Positions 8,429-16,991 of a stretch of DNA of 33,233 nucleotides are shown here, piece by piece. The notes under the pieces were generated by a model. It was not told where the DNA came from. It ran no database searches and worked only from the letters and a program-made list of their open reading frames with translations. The stretch is taken from contig LUJM01000061.1 in NCBI GenBank assembly GCA_001689415.1, positions 1 to 33,233 on the forward strand, in the 5' to 3' direction. A program made the position numbers and the translations under genes. Source of the stretch: Bacteroidales bacterium M2. GTDB taxonomy: Bacteria > Bacteroidota > Bacteroidia > Bacteroidales > Muribaculaceae. The first letter of the stretch is position 1. Every line of letters starts with the position of its first letter.

Positions 8429-9669
8429 TTAGCGGGATCGAGTTTTGTCTTTTCGTGCCGCACTTCGAAATGCAGCTTGGTACGGTTACCGTCGGCAGGG
8501 TCAGAGAAGACATCTCCCAACAGTTGTCCGGCCTTAACCTTGTCGCCCTTTCGCACACGCAGGTTGTTTAACCCGGCATACACGGTAAGATACTCGCCGT
8601 GGCGCAGTAGCACCACATTCTGGTAGCCTTCCATTACGATTATCATCGACACAGTGCCGTCGTATACCGCCCGCGCCGACGCTCCGGGGCTTGTCTCGAA
8701 GTCAATGCCGTTGTTCTGCACAGTTACGCGCTCAAGACTCTCATGTGTATGTCGGCCGAAGGTCGACGTAATAGTAGCCTTGCGGTCGAGAGGCCACGGC
8801 AGACGACCCTTGCATTGCTCGAAAGGAGCTGTCAGACGGTCGACTCTCTCAGCCGGTTCGGCCTGCACCGGGGCATTGGGTTGACTCTTTTTCTTTTGCT
8901 GCGCGGCCTGCTGCGCCTTGCGCTTAGCCTCGGCGGCTGCACGAGCCTCAGCCTCGATTATACGGTTGAGTTCGTCGTCGAGTTTCTTGACAAGACGCTG
9001 CTGCTCAGATATTACGCGTTTGAGGTTGCGGCTCTGTCGCTTGAGCGAGCCAACTACGGCATCAGCCTTATGCTTGCGCTCGCCCAGTTCCCTGCGCACA
9101 TGGCCGAGACTGTCGAGACTCATCCCGAGGCGCAAACGCAAGGTATCGAGCCGCTCCCGGCGCTGTTGTAGCAAAGTTGTCTCTTTGCCGATTTCCACAG
9201 TCTTACCTGTCTGCCAGTCGCTTAGCTCTTTGAGATAGCGCATACGGCTCCTCGCCTGTGCAAATGAGTTTGAACTGAATATAAACGAAGCATCCCCGGC
9301 GGCCTGACGCTGACGCCGCATTGTGCGCAAAGCCTTGGCATACGATTCGCGCAATACAGCGAGGCGTTTCTCATTGGCTTCAACACTGTCGGCAAGCGAT
9401 TTACTGCGCCGTTGCAGGGCAGCAGCCTCTGCCGACAGGCGCGATGCCTCGGTTTCGCGCTCACGTATTTCGCCTTCGAGCGCCTGCAGGTTCAGTAGCT
9501 CGCGTCGGGTTTCCTGCTCGTTTTTCGTCAGATTTTTACGAGCCTGCTCTATCTTTTGCGTTGCCGCTCGGCGTTCGCTCTGTACCGATTTTTGCGTACG
9601 CTGGCGAGCCTCGGTCATAAAACCGGGGCACAGCAACATAGCAATAAAAACATACAAGAAACGAATCAT
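8413..9669 (-). CDS. EnvC-like LytM/M23 protein, probable amidase activator
   Basis: A secreted protein of about 418 residues: signal peptide (MIRFLYVFIAMLLC...), a long coiled coil rich in Arg, Glu and Gln (about 20-245), a Lys/Gln/Ala-rich linker, and a C-terminal LytM (M23) domain. The domain keeps the fold signature (STFGRHTH, NNGIDFETSPG, VLLRHGEYLTVYAGL, KLHFEVRHE). Its zinc ligands look degenerate: the usual HxGxD reads NNGID and the HxH reads KLH. That is the EnvC condition, where the domain activates a cell-wall amidase instead of cutting peptidoglycan. ATG starts are available at 9669 and 9684; 9669 gives the cleanest signal peptide. The gene sits between the DUF4292 lipoprotein and flippase genes. 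Confidence 0.85.
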   Translation of the reverse strand: MIRFLYVFIAMLLCPGFMTEARQRTQKSVQSERRAATQKIEQARKNLTKNEQETRRELLNLQALEGEIRERETEASRLSAEAAALQRRSKSLADSVEANEKRLAVLRESYAKALRTMRRQRQAAGDASFIFSSNSFAQARSRMRYLKELSDWQTGKTVEIGKETTLLQQRRERLDTLRLRLGMSLDSLGHVRRELGERKHKADAVVGSLKRQSRNLKRVISEQQRLVKKLDDELNRIIEAEARAAAEAKRKAQQAAQQKKKSQPNAPVQAEPAERVDRLTAPFEQCKGRLPWPLDRKATITSTFGRHTHESLERVTVQNNGIDFETSPGASARAVYDGTVSMIIVMEGYQNVVLLRHGEYLTVYAGLNNLRVRKGDKVKAGQLLGDVFSDPADGNRTKLHFEVRHEKTKLDPAKWLKP

Positions 9670-9734
9670 TACACTGAAGTGCATTAAAAACAAGGCGCCA
9701 CCCCCCCCTTAGGGCAGAGCGCAAACTTTGCTAA

Positions 9735-10610
9735 CTATTTCTTCAGTATCTCAAGCACCTTGGATACCGGTATAAGGCGTGCTCCCGAGGGTATGCGGGG
9801 CTTGCCGATTTCAATACCGGCGTCCCATTTAGCCTTATCAAGGTCCCAAGTGAGTGTGGCGTCGATTTTGCGGCCCTTGAGAGTTGTGTTGAGGTTGACC
9901 CACGGTGCTGCCATACCGGCACCTGAAGACTTGGCTGTTCCATAAGCCGCAACCACAGGCTCGTGACCGTCGGCGTTCACAGTAAGGGTGCGAAGCGACG
10001 GTGCGGCTGTGCTGCTAAGAGCGGCTGCAAATGTCCACGACAACCCTTTTGGCAGCTTTTTAGGTGTAAGACTGATCGAACTTTCGCCAAGTACCACCTT
10101 GTACTGCTTGATATCTTTGGCGTCGAGCCTGCCGTTGCCGGGGGTAAATACCTGACCCAGAAGCACGGCCTGAATATCGGCAAGGGTGAGGCCATAAGTC
10201 CGGGTGATGTACGACATCGACTCCTTGCAGTACATATTATTAAACTTTGCCACCACGATCACTGAATCATTGTCGGCATATAAAGAACCGACCTCGATAC
10301 CGAAAACACGCAGCGAAACCGCCAGGGCCTTGCCATGAACCATCTTGGCAGTTGCCGACACATTGAGCCTCTTGGGCTGGTTGATCTGCACCTTGAGGGG
10401 CATCGAAACAGAGTTCCAATCGGTATACGACTGCGCGAGGGCTGCAAATTCGCCTTCTACTGTATTGCGGTGTTCTTCGGTGGGCGCTCCGGCATGCTGG
10501 TAGCCTTCGCCTTTCGATGTTTTCTTGGTAGTGCTGCATGCCGTAGCGAGCAAAAGGCCCACGGCTGCTACTGCCAATAATAGATATGCTGATTTACGAG
10601 TCATAATCAT
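9735..10610 (-). CDS. DUF4292 family lipoprotein
   Basis: A 291-residue lipoprotein: hydrophobic signal followed by the lipobox-like LLATACS (Cys near residue 25). The rest matches the DUF4292 family of Bacteroidetes, which resembles LolA/LolB-like lipoprotein-binding folds. The core includes WNSVSMPLKVQI and VSLRVFGIEVGSLYADND, with a C-terminal ISLTPKKLPKG region. It lies between a TPR protein and an EnvC-like protein, a gene order recurrent in Bacteroidales, so a part in envelope assembly is likely but unproven. The spacing to both neighbours is about 40 nt, consistent with one operon. The alternative Met at residue 3 is equally possible. Confidence 0.82.
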   Translation of the reverse strand: MIMTRKSAYLLLAVAAVGLLLATACSTTKKTSKGEGYQHAGAPTEEHRNTVEGEFAALAQSYTDWNSVSMPLKVQINQPKRLNVSATAKMVHGKALAVSLRVFGIEVGSLYADNDSVIVVAKFNNMYCKESMSYITRTYGLTLADIQAVLLGQVFTPGNGRLDAKDIKQYKVVLGESSISLTPKKLPKGLSWTFAAALSSTAAPSLRTLTVNADGHEPVVAAYGTAKSSGAGMAAPWVNLNTTLKGRKIDATLTWDLDKAKWDAGIEIGKPRIPSGARLIPVSKVLEILKK

Positions 10611-10652
10611 CTGCAGATTGATTGTTTAACAATAAGCCAAATCGAGGCCGAA

Positions 10653-12437
10653 TCATTCGTAGAAGTAGGTTTTATGCTTAACTTTCCTCTGAATCAATTC
10701 ATTATCCGGGTCGAGCTCGAGAGCTTTCTCCCAGAATTTCACAGCCTCTTTAGGCTCTCCGTTCATAAAGTATATATCACCGGCGTGGTCATAGATTTCG
10801 GCTGATGGCTCGATTGCCACCTTGCCCGAGCCGTCGTCTTCGGCAGCCTTGAAAGCCTTGTCGATAATATCCTTGGCCTTGGCATAATCTTTCTTCTTGA
10901 AATACACCCACGCATAGGTGTCAAGATAGGTTATATTATCGGGCTCGGCAGTAGTGGCTATCGATGCATAGAGCTGAGCGGCGCCGAGTTCGGTGCCTTC
11001 ACAGGCGTTGAAATAGGCAAAGTTGTTCATTGCCATATAGTTCTCGGGATTGAGAAGTATTGCCTCGCGATATGCCGCCGAAGCCTCCTCGGCCTTGCCC
11101 AGACGCCAAAGGATGTCGCCCTTGGTAGAAAGTATGGCCGATGATACGAGATCGTTGCCATAGGAGCGCAAATCGAGGGTATCTATCATCGCCAGCGCCG
11201 CCGTATCGCGGCCTTCCATAGCCATTACCGATGATATTGCCAGGGGGAAATAACCGTTTTCGGGAAAGAGTGCCATGGCCCGCTCTGCCGTACTACCGGC
11301 ACGGGCAGTGTCGTTCATACTGAAATACAGCTGCACGAGGTCGCTCCAGCGACGGCTTTCCGAAGGATCGAGGTCAATGCTGTAGGACAGCTGTTCGGCG
11401 GCCTCGGCTGTCTTGCCGGTAACGCTCTTGTAACTTGCCAGAAGCTCGTGGAGCATTGCCTCGCCGGGATTCTGCTCCTGCATCACCACAAACATGCGGT
11501 CGATACGCGGCCACTGCGCACTATCCTGATAGAGCTTGGCCACATAGTCGGTAAGCAACTGAAACTTAGGCGCAAAGTCGAGTGTAGGAGATTCAAGAGC
11601 ACGGAAAACCTCGGTATCGTAGCGCACACTGTCGCCTTGTTCCCTGAAGAAGCTTGCCCGGGTCAGATACACACTGCCATTGTCCGGATCGATAGCCGCG
11701 GCACGTTCGAAACGCGACATAGCCGAATCCGGCATGCCGAGGTGGTCGTAGAGCGTGGCTGCAAAGAGTTTGGTATCAATATCGCGGGGTGCGTCATGCT
11801 CGAGCATACTGATTTCGGACAACACCGACGCCGTATCTTTCAAGGCAAGGAATATGTTGATTTTACGTCCCGACACCGGCAATGTATGCCCGAGACCTTT
11901 TTCGAGGCGCGAATATATAGCAAGGGCCTCGTCGAGGTCGGCTGTATCGCCGTTGAGTCCGAACCGCGCTGTCAGCGATGCTGCAAGGTTGAAAGCCGGG
12001 TCGCTGCGGTCGGGACGCAGGCTATCCTGCATGCGCCAGATATCCACAATATCGTCGATACGGCGGGCCTGCTGCGCAAGATTACTGAATACAGCGGCAT
12101 AGCGCTGATTGGTAGGCTCGAGGCGGAAACGCTCGGCGATTGCATCGTATGCCCGTTCGAGGCCTATCGAATCCGTTCCGGGCACTGCCAGTTCAACCTC
12201 GGCAAGCGAGGCTCGGATATAGGGGTCGTCCGGCGCAAGGCGGTTGGCATGCCGCAATAGCATGTAATAATCGTCGATATTCTCGTTGGCTCGCGCATTT
12301 GCAGCCTCGAGAAATATGTATTCGGCTTTAAGCGACGAGCTCTGGTCGGCGGCCGGTTTTCGTGCCGACATAGCCCCGGCACATATGAGCGCCAGAGCTA
12401 CAAAAGGCAGCAGGTGTAGCAGTTTATTGTACTTCAC
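10653..12437 (-). CDS. Periplasmic tetratricopeptide repeat protein
   Basis: A 594-residue protein with a signal peptide (about 1-24, MKYNKLLHLLPFVALALICAG) followed by TPR repeats across almost its whole length. The best ones are near residues 30-75, 215-260, 440-480 and 545-590 (for example GEPKEAVKFWEKALELDPDN near the C-terminus). TPR arrays bind partner proteins; no enzyme motif is seen. It lies immediately downstream of dut (12-nt gap) and upstream of the DUF4292 lipoprotein, so it is probably a scaffold in the same envelope unit. The partner is not predictable. Confidence 0.85.
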   Translation of the reverse strand: MKYNKLLHLLPFVALALICAGAMSARKPAADQSSSLKAEYIFLEAANARANENIDDYYMLLRHANRLAPDDPYIRASLAEVELAVPGTDSIGLERAYDAIAERFRLEPTNQRYAAVFSNLAQQARRIDDIVDIWRMQDSLRPDRSDPAFNLAASLTARFGLNGDTADLDEALAIYSRLEKGLGHTLPVSGRKINIFLALKDTASVLSEISMLEHDAPRDIDTKLFAATLYDHLGMPDSAMSRFERAAAIDPDNGSVYLTRASFFREQGDSVRYDTEVFRALESPTLDFAPKFQLLTDYVAKLYQDSAQWPRIDRMFVVMQEQNPGEAMLHELLASYKSVTGKTAEAAEQLSYSIDLDPSESRRWSDLVQLYFSMNDTARAGSTAERAMALFPENGYFPLAISSVMAMEGRDTAALAMIDTLDLRSYGNDLVSSAILSTKGDILWRLGKAEEASAAYREAILLNPENYMAMNNFAYFNACEGTELGAAQLYASIATTAEPDNITYLDTYAWVYFKKKDYAKAKDIIDKAFKAAEDDGSGKVAIEPSAEIYDHAGDIYFMNGEPKEAVKFWEKALELDPDNELIQRKVKHKTYFYE

Positions 12438-12449
12438 TTCGATGTGGTG

Positions 12450-12893
12450 TTAAACTCCGGTGTGCCCGAAGCCGCCGCTACCTCGGTCGGTATCGGATAG
12501 TTGAGCCACTTCTTCCCATTCCAGTTGGGGTACGCGGTTGAGAACCATCTGGCATATACGGTCGCCGGGGTTGACGGTAAAAGGCTCTCCGGAGAGGTTT
12601 ATTAATATAACACCTATCTCGCCCCGATAGTCAGAATCGATTGTGCCGGGTGTGTTTACCAGGCTGATACCGCTCTTGAGGGCAAGGCCGCTACGCGGAC
12701 GCATCTGCAATTCGTAGCCCTGCGGAATGGCCACATATAAACCGGTGGGAATCAAGCGTCTGCACAAGGGTTCGATTACAATCGGCGCCTCAAGATCGGC
12801 TCGCACGTCCATTCCGGCAGAGCCGTCGGTCTGATACGTGGGCAAAGGGTTGCGCGAAGTATTTACAATTTTAACTTTTATTTTATTTTCCAT
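12450..12893 (-). CDS. dut: dUTP diphosphatase (dUTPase)
   Basis: A 147-residue trimeric dUTPase that hydrolyses dUTP to dUMP and pyrophosphate, keeping uracil out of DNA and supplying dUMP for thymidylate. All five family motifs are present in order: AGMDVRAD (26-33), RPRSGLALK (65-73), GTIDSDYRGEI (83-93, with the catalytic Asp), GDRICQMV (110-117) and RGSGGFGHTG (137-146). The length is normal. It lies 38 nt downstream of the small CTD-like gene and 12 nt before the TPR gene. No convincing separate promoter was seen in the 38-nt gap, so it may be read from upstream. Confidence 0.96.
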   Translation of the reverse strand: MENKIKVKIVNTSRNPLPTYQTDGSAGMDVRADLEAPIVIEPLCRRLIPTGLYVAIPQGYELQMRPRSGLALKSGISLVNTPGTIDSDYRGEIGVILINLSGEPFTVNPGDRICQMVLNRVPQLEWEEVAQLSDTDRGSGGFGHTGV

Positions 12894-12931
12894 CGGAGTT
12901 TTTACAAAAGCTTAACTAAGCCGCACGGCGA

Positions 12932-13267
12932 CTAAAGATTGATGCGCTTGGTAATTGTACCGGCCTTGAGGATATATACACCTTTCTGCTTGAGATTGAG
13001 GCGAACGGTACCTTCGGGTACTCGCTTTGAGGCAATCAACTGTCCCAAAATCGAGAACACCTCTATTTTTACCGGATGTGAAGTAGTGATATACACAGCA
13101 CCGTCATGCACCACTACCTCAACAGCGTCCTGTTGCTGCGCCAACTCCCTTTCTGAAGCCGGACGTCGCGACACTTCTTCCCACACCGGGACATCCCCGC
13201 CACCGTAAACAGCAACAGGTATCGACAGGCTTATGGCCACGAGAAGCGATGCTATGATATATTTCAT
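12932..13267 (-). CDS. Small secreted protein with CTD-like domain
   Basis: A 111-residue protein with a signal peptide (1-20, MKYIIASLLVAISLSIPVAV, then YGGG). After a short polar segment containing ELAQQQDAVEV, almost the entire C-terminal half (about 64-111) resembles a type IX type A sorting domain: PVKIEVFSILGQLIASK, then VRLNLKQKGVYILKAG and TKRINL. No separate cargo domain is visible, which is unusual. The start codon overlaps the stop of the asparaginase gene by 4 nt (ATGA), so it is probably translationally coupled. The function is unknown; it could be surface-exported or simply periplasmic. Confidence 0.7.
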   Translation of the reverse strand: MKYIIASLLVAISLSIPVAVYGGGDVPVWEEVSRRPASERELAQQQDAVEVVVHDGAVYITTSHPVKIEVFSILGQLIASKRVPEGTVRLNLKQKGVYILKAGTITKRINL

Positions 13268-14304
13268 TTTGATGTAGAGATTGTTAGTTCACCGGCGATC
13301 GGTATTGCCATGCGGCGTCCGACCTCCTCGGCATCGAGGCCAAGACCGAAAAGAAACATCATCTTGGTGATAGCGGCCTCAAAAGTAAGATCATGCCCCG
13401 GAATCACACCGGTCGCTGCAAGCACGTCGCCTGCGACATAGCGGTTGGGGTGTACGCCGCCGTTGACACACTGTGTGACATTGACTATCACCACGCCTCG
13501 GTCTACAGTGCTGCGAATGGCATTGAGGAACCAGGGCCATGTAGGGCCATTACCCGCGCCATAGGTACGCAGCACTATACCCTTGATACCGGGTGTATTG
13601 AGCATGTGGTTGAGAACCTGATAGTTGAGACCCGGGAAAAGGTCTATCGCCATAACGTTGCTGTCGAGCTCATAGCGAGGCTGCAGGGGGCATGCCTGGT
13701 GGTGATGCGCAAGGGCCTCGCGGTCATACTGAATACCAAGGCCGATTTTTGCCAAATAGGGGTAATTATTGCTCTTAAAAGCGTTGAAATTATCGGCACT
13801 GCGCTTGGTAGAGCGGTTACCGCGCCATAGATAGTTTTCAAACAGAATCGCCACTTCGCGCACAGTCGGCCTACCGTCGGCCTCGCGGCTTGCGGCAATC
13901 TGAAGGGCTGTTATCAGGTTTTCCTCGCCATCTGTACGCACCTCGCCGATAGGGAGCTGCGAACCGGTAATAATCACCGGCTTAACCAGATTGCCGAGCA
14001 TAAACGACAGTGCCGACGCAGTATATGCCATGGTGTCGGTTCCGTGCAGCACAACAAAGCCGTCGTACGCATCGTAATTCTCGGCTATACTGCGTGTTAT
14101 CTGCTGCCAGTACGAAATATTCATATCCGACGAATCAATCGGCGGATGAAACTGAATATTGTCGATTTCATACTCAAGCATCTTAATCTTAGGCACATTT
14201 TCCATAAGATGTGAAAAGTCGAAAGGCTTCAGGGCTTTTGTCCTGGCGTCTTCTATCATTCCAATCGTACCTCCGGTATAAATGATGAGTATGCGTGGCT
14301 TCAT
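13264..14304 (-). CDS. ansA: Type I L-asparaginase
   Basis: A 346-residue asparaginase that deaminates L-asparagine to aspartate and ammonia. Both catalytic threonine motifs are present: TGGTIGM (10-16) and HGTDTMAYTASALSF (87-101). A DSSDM segment (58-62) contributes to substrate binding, and ITGSQLPIGEVRTDG follows. There is no signal peptide, as expected for the cytoplasmic type I enzyme, and the length is normal. It lies downstream of metG with a hairpin between them (14348-14384) and overlaps the next gene by 4 nt. Confidence 0.93.
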   Translation of the reverse strand: MKPRILIIYTGGTIGMIEDARTKALKPFDFSHLMENVPKIKMLEYEIDNIQFHPPIDSSDMNISYWQQITRSIAENYDAYDGFVVLHGTDTMAYTASALSFMLGNLVKPVIITGSQLPIGEVRTDGEENLITALQIAASREADGRPTVREVAILFENYLWRGNRSTKRSADNFNAFKSNNYPYLAKIGLGIQYDREALAHHHQACPLQPRYELDSNVMAIDLFPGLNYQVLNHMLNTPGIKGIVLRTYGAGNGPTWPWFLNAIRSTVDRGVVIVNVTQCVNGGVHPNRYVAGDVLAATGVIPGHDLTFEAAITKMMFLFGLGLDAEEVGRRMAIPIAGELTISTSK

Positions 14305-14347
14305 GCTATGCTTTGGTTAGGTTGATGTTAGAGGTCTTTATTATTTA

Positions 14348-14384
14348 TTGGTGTCAGAGGCTTTGGTGTGGCCTCTGACACCAA
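14348..14384 (-). terminator. Hairpin between metG and ansA
   Basis: A perfect 14-bp stem (14348-14361 with 14371-14384, core GTGTCAGAGGC/GCCTCTGACAC) encloses a 9-nt loop, 12 nt after the metG stop. No U-run follows, so it could be a weak terminator, a processing site or an mRNA-stabilising element that separates metG from ansA expression. Confidence 0.6.
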
Positions 14385-14395
14385 AGCTCGAACAA

Positions 14396-16441
14396 TTATT
14401 TCACCTGAGCGCCGTTTGAAGTCTTAGCTGAAGGTGCTGCGACTACAAGCTTGCCGTCGGCATTCATCGCCGACAAAATCATGCCTTGCGATACTATGCC
14501 GCGGATTTTTGCCGGTGCAAGGTTTGCGATAAAGAGTACCTGTTTACCTACAAGCTGCTCGGGACGGTAACTCTGCGCGATACCCGATACGATAGTGCGG
14601 GGCTGGCCTGTGCCGTCGTCGATTTTGAAACAGAGCAGTTTGTCGGCCTTCTTAACCCTCTCGCATTCGAGAACTGTGCCTACGCGGATATCGAGTTTTT
14701 CGAAATCTTCGATCTTGCATTCGGCCTGCACCGGAGCCGGTTCCCAGGCCTTGACGGCATTCTCTTTCTTGATAGCCTCGAGGCGGTCGGTCTGTGCCTT
14801 GATAGCCTCGTCGTCGATTTTTTCGAAAAGCAACTCGGGCTGGCCGATAGTACGGCCTGCCGGTATAAGGTCGCGGCGGGCGATATCGCTCCATTTGTAG
14901 TCGCCCATGCCGAGGATGCGGGCCAATTTCTCGCTCATAAAGGGCATAAACGGTTCCATGGCCACAACAAGACTACCGCAAATCTGCAAGCACACATTCA
15001 TTACTGTGGCTACGCGCTCGGGATCGGTCTTGATTGTCTTCCACGGCTCGCAATCCTGAAGGTATTTATTGCCCATGCGGGCGATACCCATGGCATCCTT
15101 GAGAGCCTCGCGGAAATGGAAGGTCTCGAGGTTGTCGGTGAGCGACACTTTCAGGCGCTCCATTTCGGCAAACGCCTCCTTGTCGATATCGAGATACTCG
15201 CCCGCGGCGGGGGTTACGCCTTCATAATATTTATGAGTGAGCACGGTCACGCGGTTGACGAAGTTGCCAAGGATAGCGGCAAGCTCGTTGTTGTTGCGTG
15301 CCTGGAAGTCGGCCCATGTAAAGTCGTTATCCTTGGTTTCGGGAGCATTGGCTGTGAGTACGTAGCGAAGCACGTCCTGCTTGCCGGGGAAATCGACCAG
15401 GTATTCGTTGAGCCACACCGCCCAGTTGCGCGAAGTCGAAATTTTGTCACCCTCGAGGTTGAGGAACTCGTTGGCGGGAACATTGTCGGGAAGCTGGAAA
15501 CCGTCGCCGTAAGCCATCATCATGGCAGGGAACACGATACAGTGGAACACGATATTATCCTTGCCGATAAAGTTGATGATGCGGCTTTCGGGGTCTTTCC
15601 ACCACTTCTCCCATGTATCGGGCAGCAGTTCTTTTGTATTTGAGATATAACCGATCGGTGCGTCAAACCAAACGTATAGCACCTTGCCTTCAGCACCCTC
15701 TACAGGCACGGGTACGCCCCACGAGAGGTCGCGCGATACTGCACGAGGCTGCAGGCCCATATCAAGCCACGATTTGCACTGGCCGTAGACATTGCTCTTC
15801 CACTCCTTGTGTCCTTCGAGAATCCATTCGCGGAGCTTCGGTTCCCATTTGTCGAGGGGGAGATACCAGTGGCGGGTTGTGCGCAACTCGGGCACTGCGC
15901 CGCTGATAGCGCTGCGTGGATTGATTAGGTCGGTGGCATTGAGCGATGTTCCGCAAGCCTCGCACTGGTCGCCGTAAGCCTTGGGGTTGTGGCAGTGGGG
16001 GCACTCGCCGGTCACATAGCGGTCGGCAAGGAACTGCTGGGCTTCGGGGTCGTAGAGCTGTTCGGATGTCTGCTCTATAAATTCACCCTTGTCGTAAAGG
16101 TGGCGGAAGAACTCCGACGCCGTCTCGTGATGAATATCCGAGGTGGTGCGCGAATAAATATCGAAAGAGATACCCAGACCCTCGAATGACTCCTTAATCA
16201 GTTTGTGATAACGGTCTACAATATCCTGCGGTGTCACACCCTCGGCGCGTGCCTTAAGAGTGATAGGCACACCATGCTCGTCGCTACCGCCGATAAGGAG
16301 CACTTCGCGGCCATTGCGGCGCAGATAACGGGCGTAAATGTCGGCGGGAATATACACTCCGGCAAGGTGGCCGATATGCACCGGACCGTTGGTATACGGT
16401 AGCGCGGTGGTGATGAGGGTACGTTTATATTCTTTATTCAT
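14396..16441 (-). CDS. metG: Methionyl-tRNA synthetase
   Basis: A 681-residue class I synthetase that charges tRNA-Met. The catalytic domain carries the HIGH motif (22-25, after YTNGPV) and the KMSKS equivalent KISTS near residue 333. The zinc-binding insert shows CPHCHNPKAYGDQCEAC near residues 144-160. An anticodon-binding helical domain follows. The C-terminal about 105 residues are a Trbp111/EMAP-type tRNA-binding domain (KLDIRVGTVLECERV through GIVSQGMILSA). The length is typical of the dimeric bacterial form. A TATATTTG -7 element lies upstream on the minus strand (16489-16496) and is divergent from DUF4491. Confidence 0.97.
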   Translation of the reverse strand: MNKEYKRTLITTALPYTNGPVHIGHLAGVYIPADIYARYLRRNGREVLLIGGSDEHGVPITLKARAEGVTPQDIVDRYHKLIKESFEGLGISFDIYSRTTSDIHHETASEFFRHLYDKGEFIEQTSEQLYDPEAQQFLADRYVTGECPHCHNPKAYGDQCEACGTSLNATDLINPRSAISGAVPELRTTRHWYLPLDKWEPKLREWILEGHKEWKSNVYGQCKSWLDMGLQPRAVSRDLSWGVPVPVEGAEGKVLYVWFDAPIGYISNTKELLPDTWEKWWKDPESRIINFIGKDNIVFHCIVFPAMMMAYGDGFQLPDNVPANEFLNLEGDKISTSRNWAVWLNEYLVDFPGKQDVLRYVLTANAPETKDNDFTWADFQARNNNELAAILGNFVNRVTVLTHKYYEGVTPAAGEYLDIDKEAFAEMERLKVSLTDNLETFHFREALKDAMGIARMGNKYLQDCEPWKTIKTDPERVATVMNVCLQICGSLVVAMEPFMPFMSEKLARILGMGDYKWSDIARRDLIPAGRTIGQPELLFEKIDDEAIKAQTDRLEAIKKENAVKAWEPAPVQAECKIEDFEKLDIRVGTVLECERVKKADKLLCFKIDDGTGQPRTIVSGIAQSYRPEQLVGKQVLFIANLAPAKIRGIVSQGMILSAMNADGKLVVAAPSAKTSNGAQVK

Positions 16442-16488
16442 TTCGTTCTGTATGATTGGCTTTATGGTTATGCACCTGTTTCAAACGG

Positions 16489-16559
16489 CAAATATAGTGA
16501 AAAAGTGGCATATCATACATAGCATCACCCGTTTTTTCATTTTTAATGCGTATTTTTGT
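16489..16559. promoter_or_regulatory. Divergent promoter region metG / DUF4491
   Basis: A minus-strand TATATTTG (16496-16489) serves metG, and a plus-strand TATTTTTG (16552-16559) lies 18 nt before the DUF4491 start. Both fit the TAnnTTTG -7 form. The -33 elements are weak on both sides, so the assignment rests mainly on the -7 boxes and their positions. Confidence 0.5.
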
Positions 16560-16577
16560 GCTTTAATTCGATTATAT

Positions 16578-16892
16578 ATGGACCATTTGAGCGCAATATT
16601 ATCTCAATACCACATCCTCGGGCTTGTGGTGGGCCTTGCCACTTTTCTGATTATTGGTATTTTTCACCCCCTGGTAATCAAGGGCGAATACCACTTCGGC
16701 GTTAAGTGCTGGTGGGCATTCCTCGTACTCGGCATCGCCGGGTGCGCTTTGTCGGTTTTTGTGACCAACTCTATTCTCTCGATACTATGCGGTGTGATTG
16801 CATTTTCTTCCTTCTGGAGCATCGGAGAGGTATTCCAGCAAAGAGAGAGGGTGCGCAAGGGCTGGTTTCCCAAGAAACCGGGCAGAGACTGA
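16578..16892 (+). CDS. DUF4491 family membrane protein
   Basis: A 104-residue inner-membrane protein with three hydrophobic segments (about 11-30, 42-60, 63-80), matching the DUF4491 family. Conserved features are FLIIGIFHPLVIKGEYHFG, KCWWAFLVLGI, SSFWSIGEVFQQ and the C-terminal RVRKGWFPKKP. The start at MDHLSAIL follows a TATTTTTG box closely; longer in-frame extensions upstream run into the divergent promoter and are unlikely. The function is unknown, though it is widespread in gut bacteria. Confidence 0.87.
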   Translation: MDHLSAILSQYHILGLVVGLATFLIIGIFHPLVIKGEYHFGVKCWWAFLVLGIAGCALSVFVTNSILSILCGVIAFSSFWSIGEVFQQRERVRKGWFPKKPGRD

Positions 16893-16961
16893 CCACTTTG
16901 CTATTTGCCTATTTTAGCACCTTTTATCTGCGGATTTAACAATTTTATCAGAAAATTGTTA

Positions 16962-16969
16962 TAACTTTG
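16962..16969 (+). promoter_or_regulatory. Probable -7 element of the zeta-toxin pair
   Basis: TAACTTTG lies 22 bp before the start codon at 16992. No clear TTTG is seen at the usual distance upstream, so this is a partial match. Confidence 0.45.
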
Positions 16970-16991
16970 TAGACACCAACACGCCTCCTCT

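Noticed and set aside
11448..12260. 270-codon plus-strand frame inside the TPR gene
   Set aside because: Antisense shadow of a convincing TPR protein.
14486..15643. 385-codon plus-strand frame inside metG
   Set aside because: It is antisense to metG, which has all its catalytic motifs.
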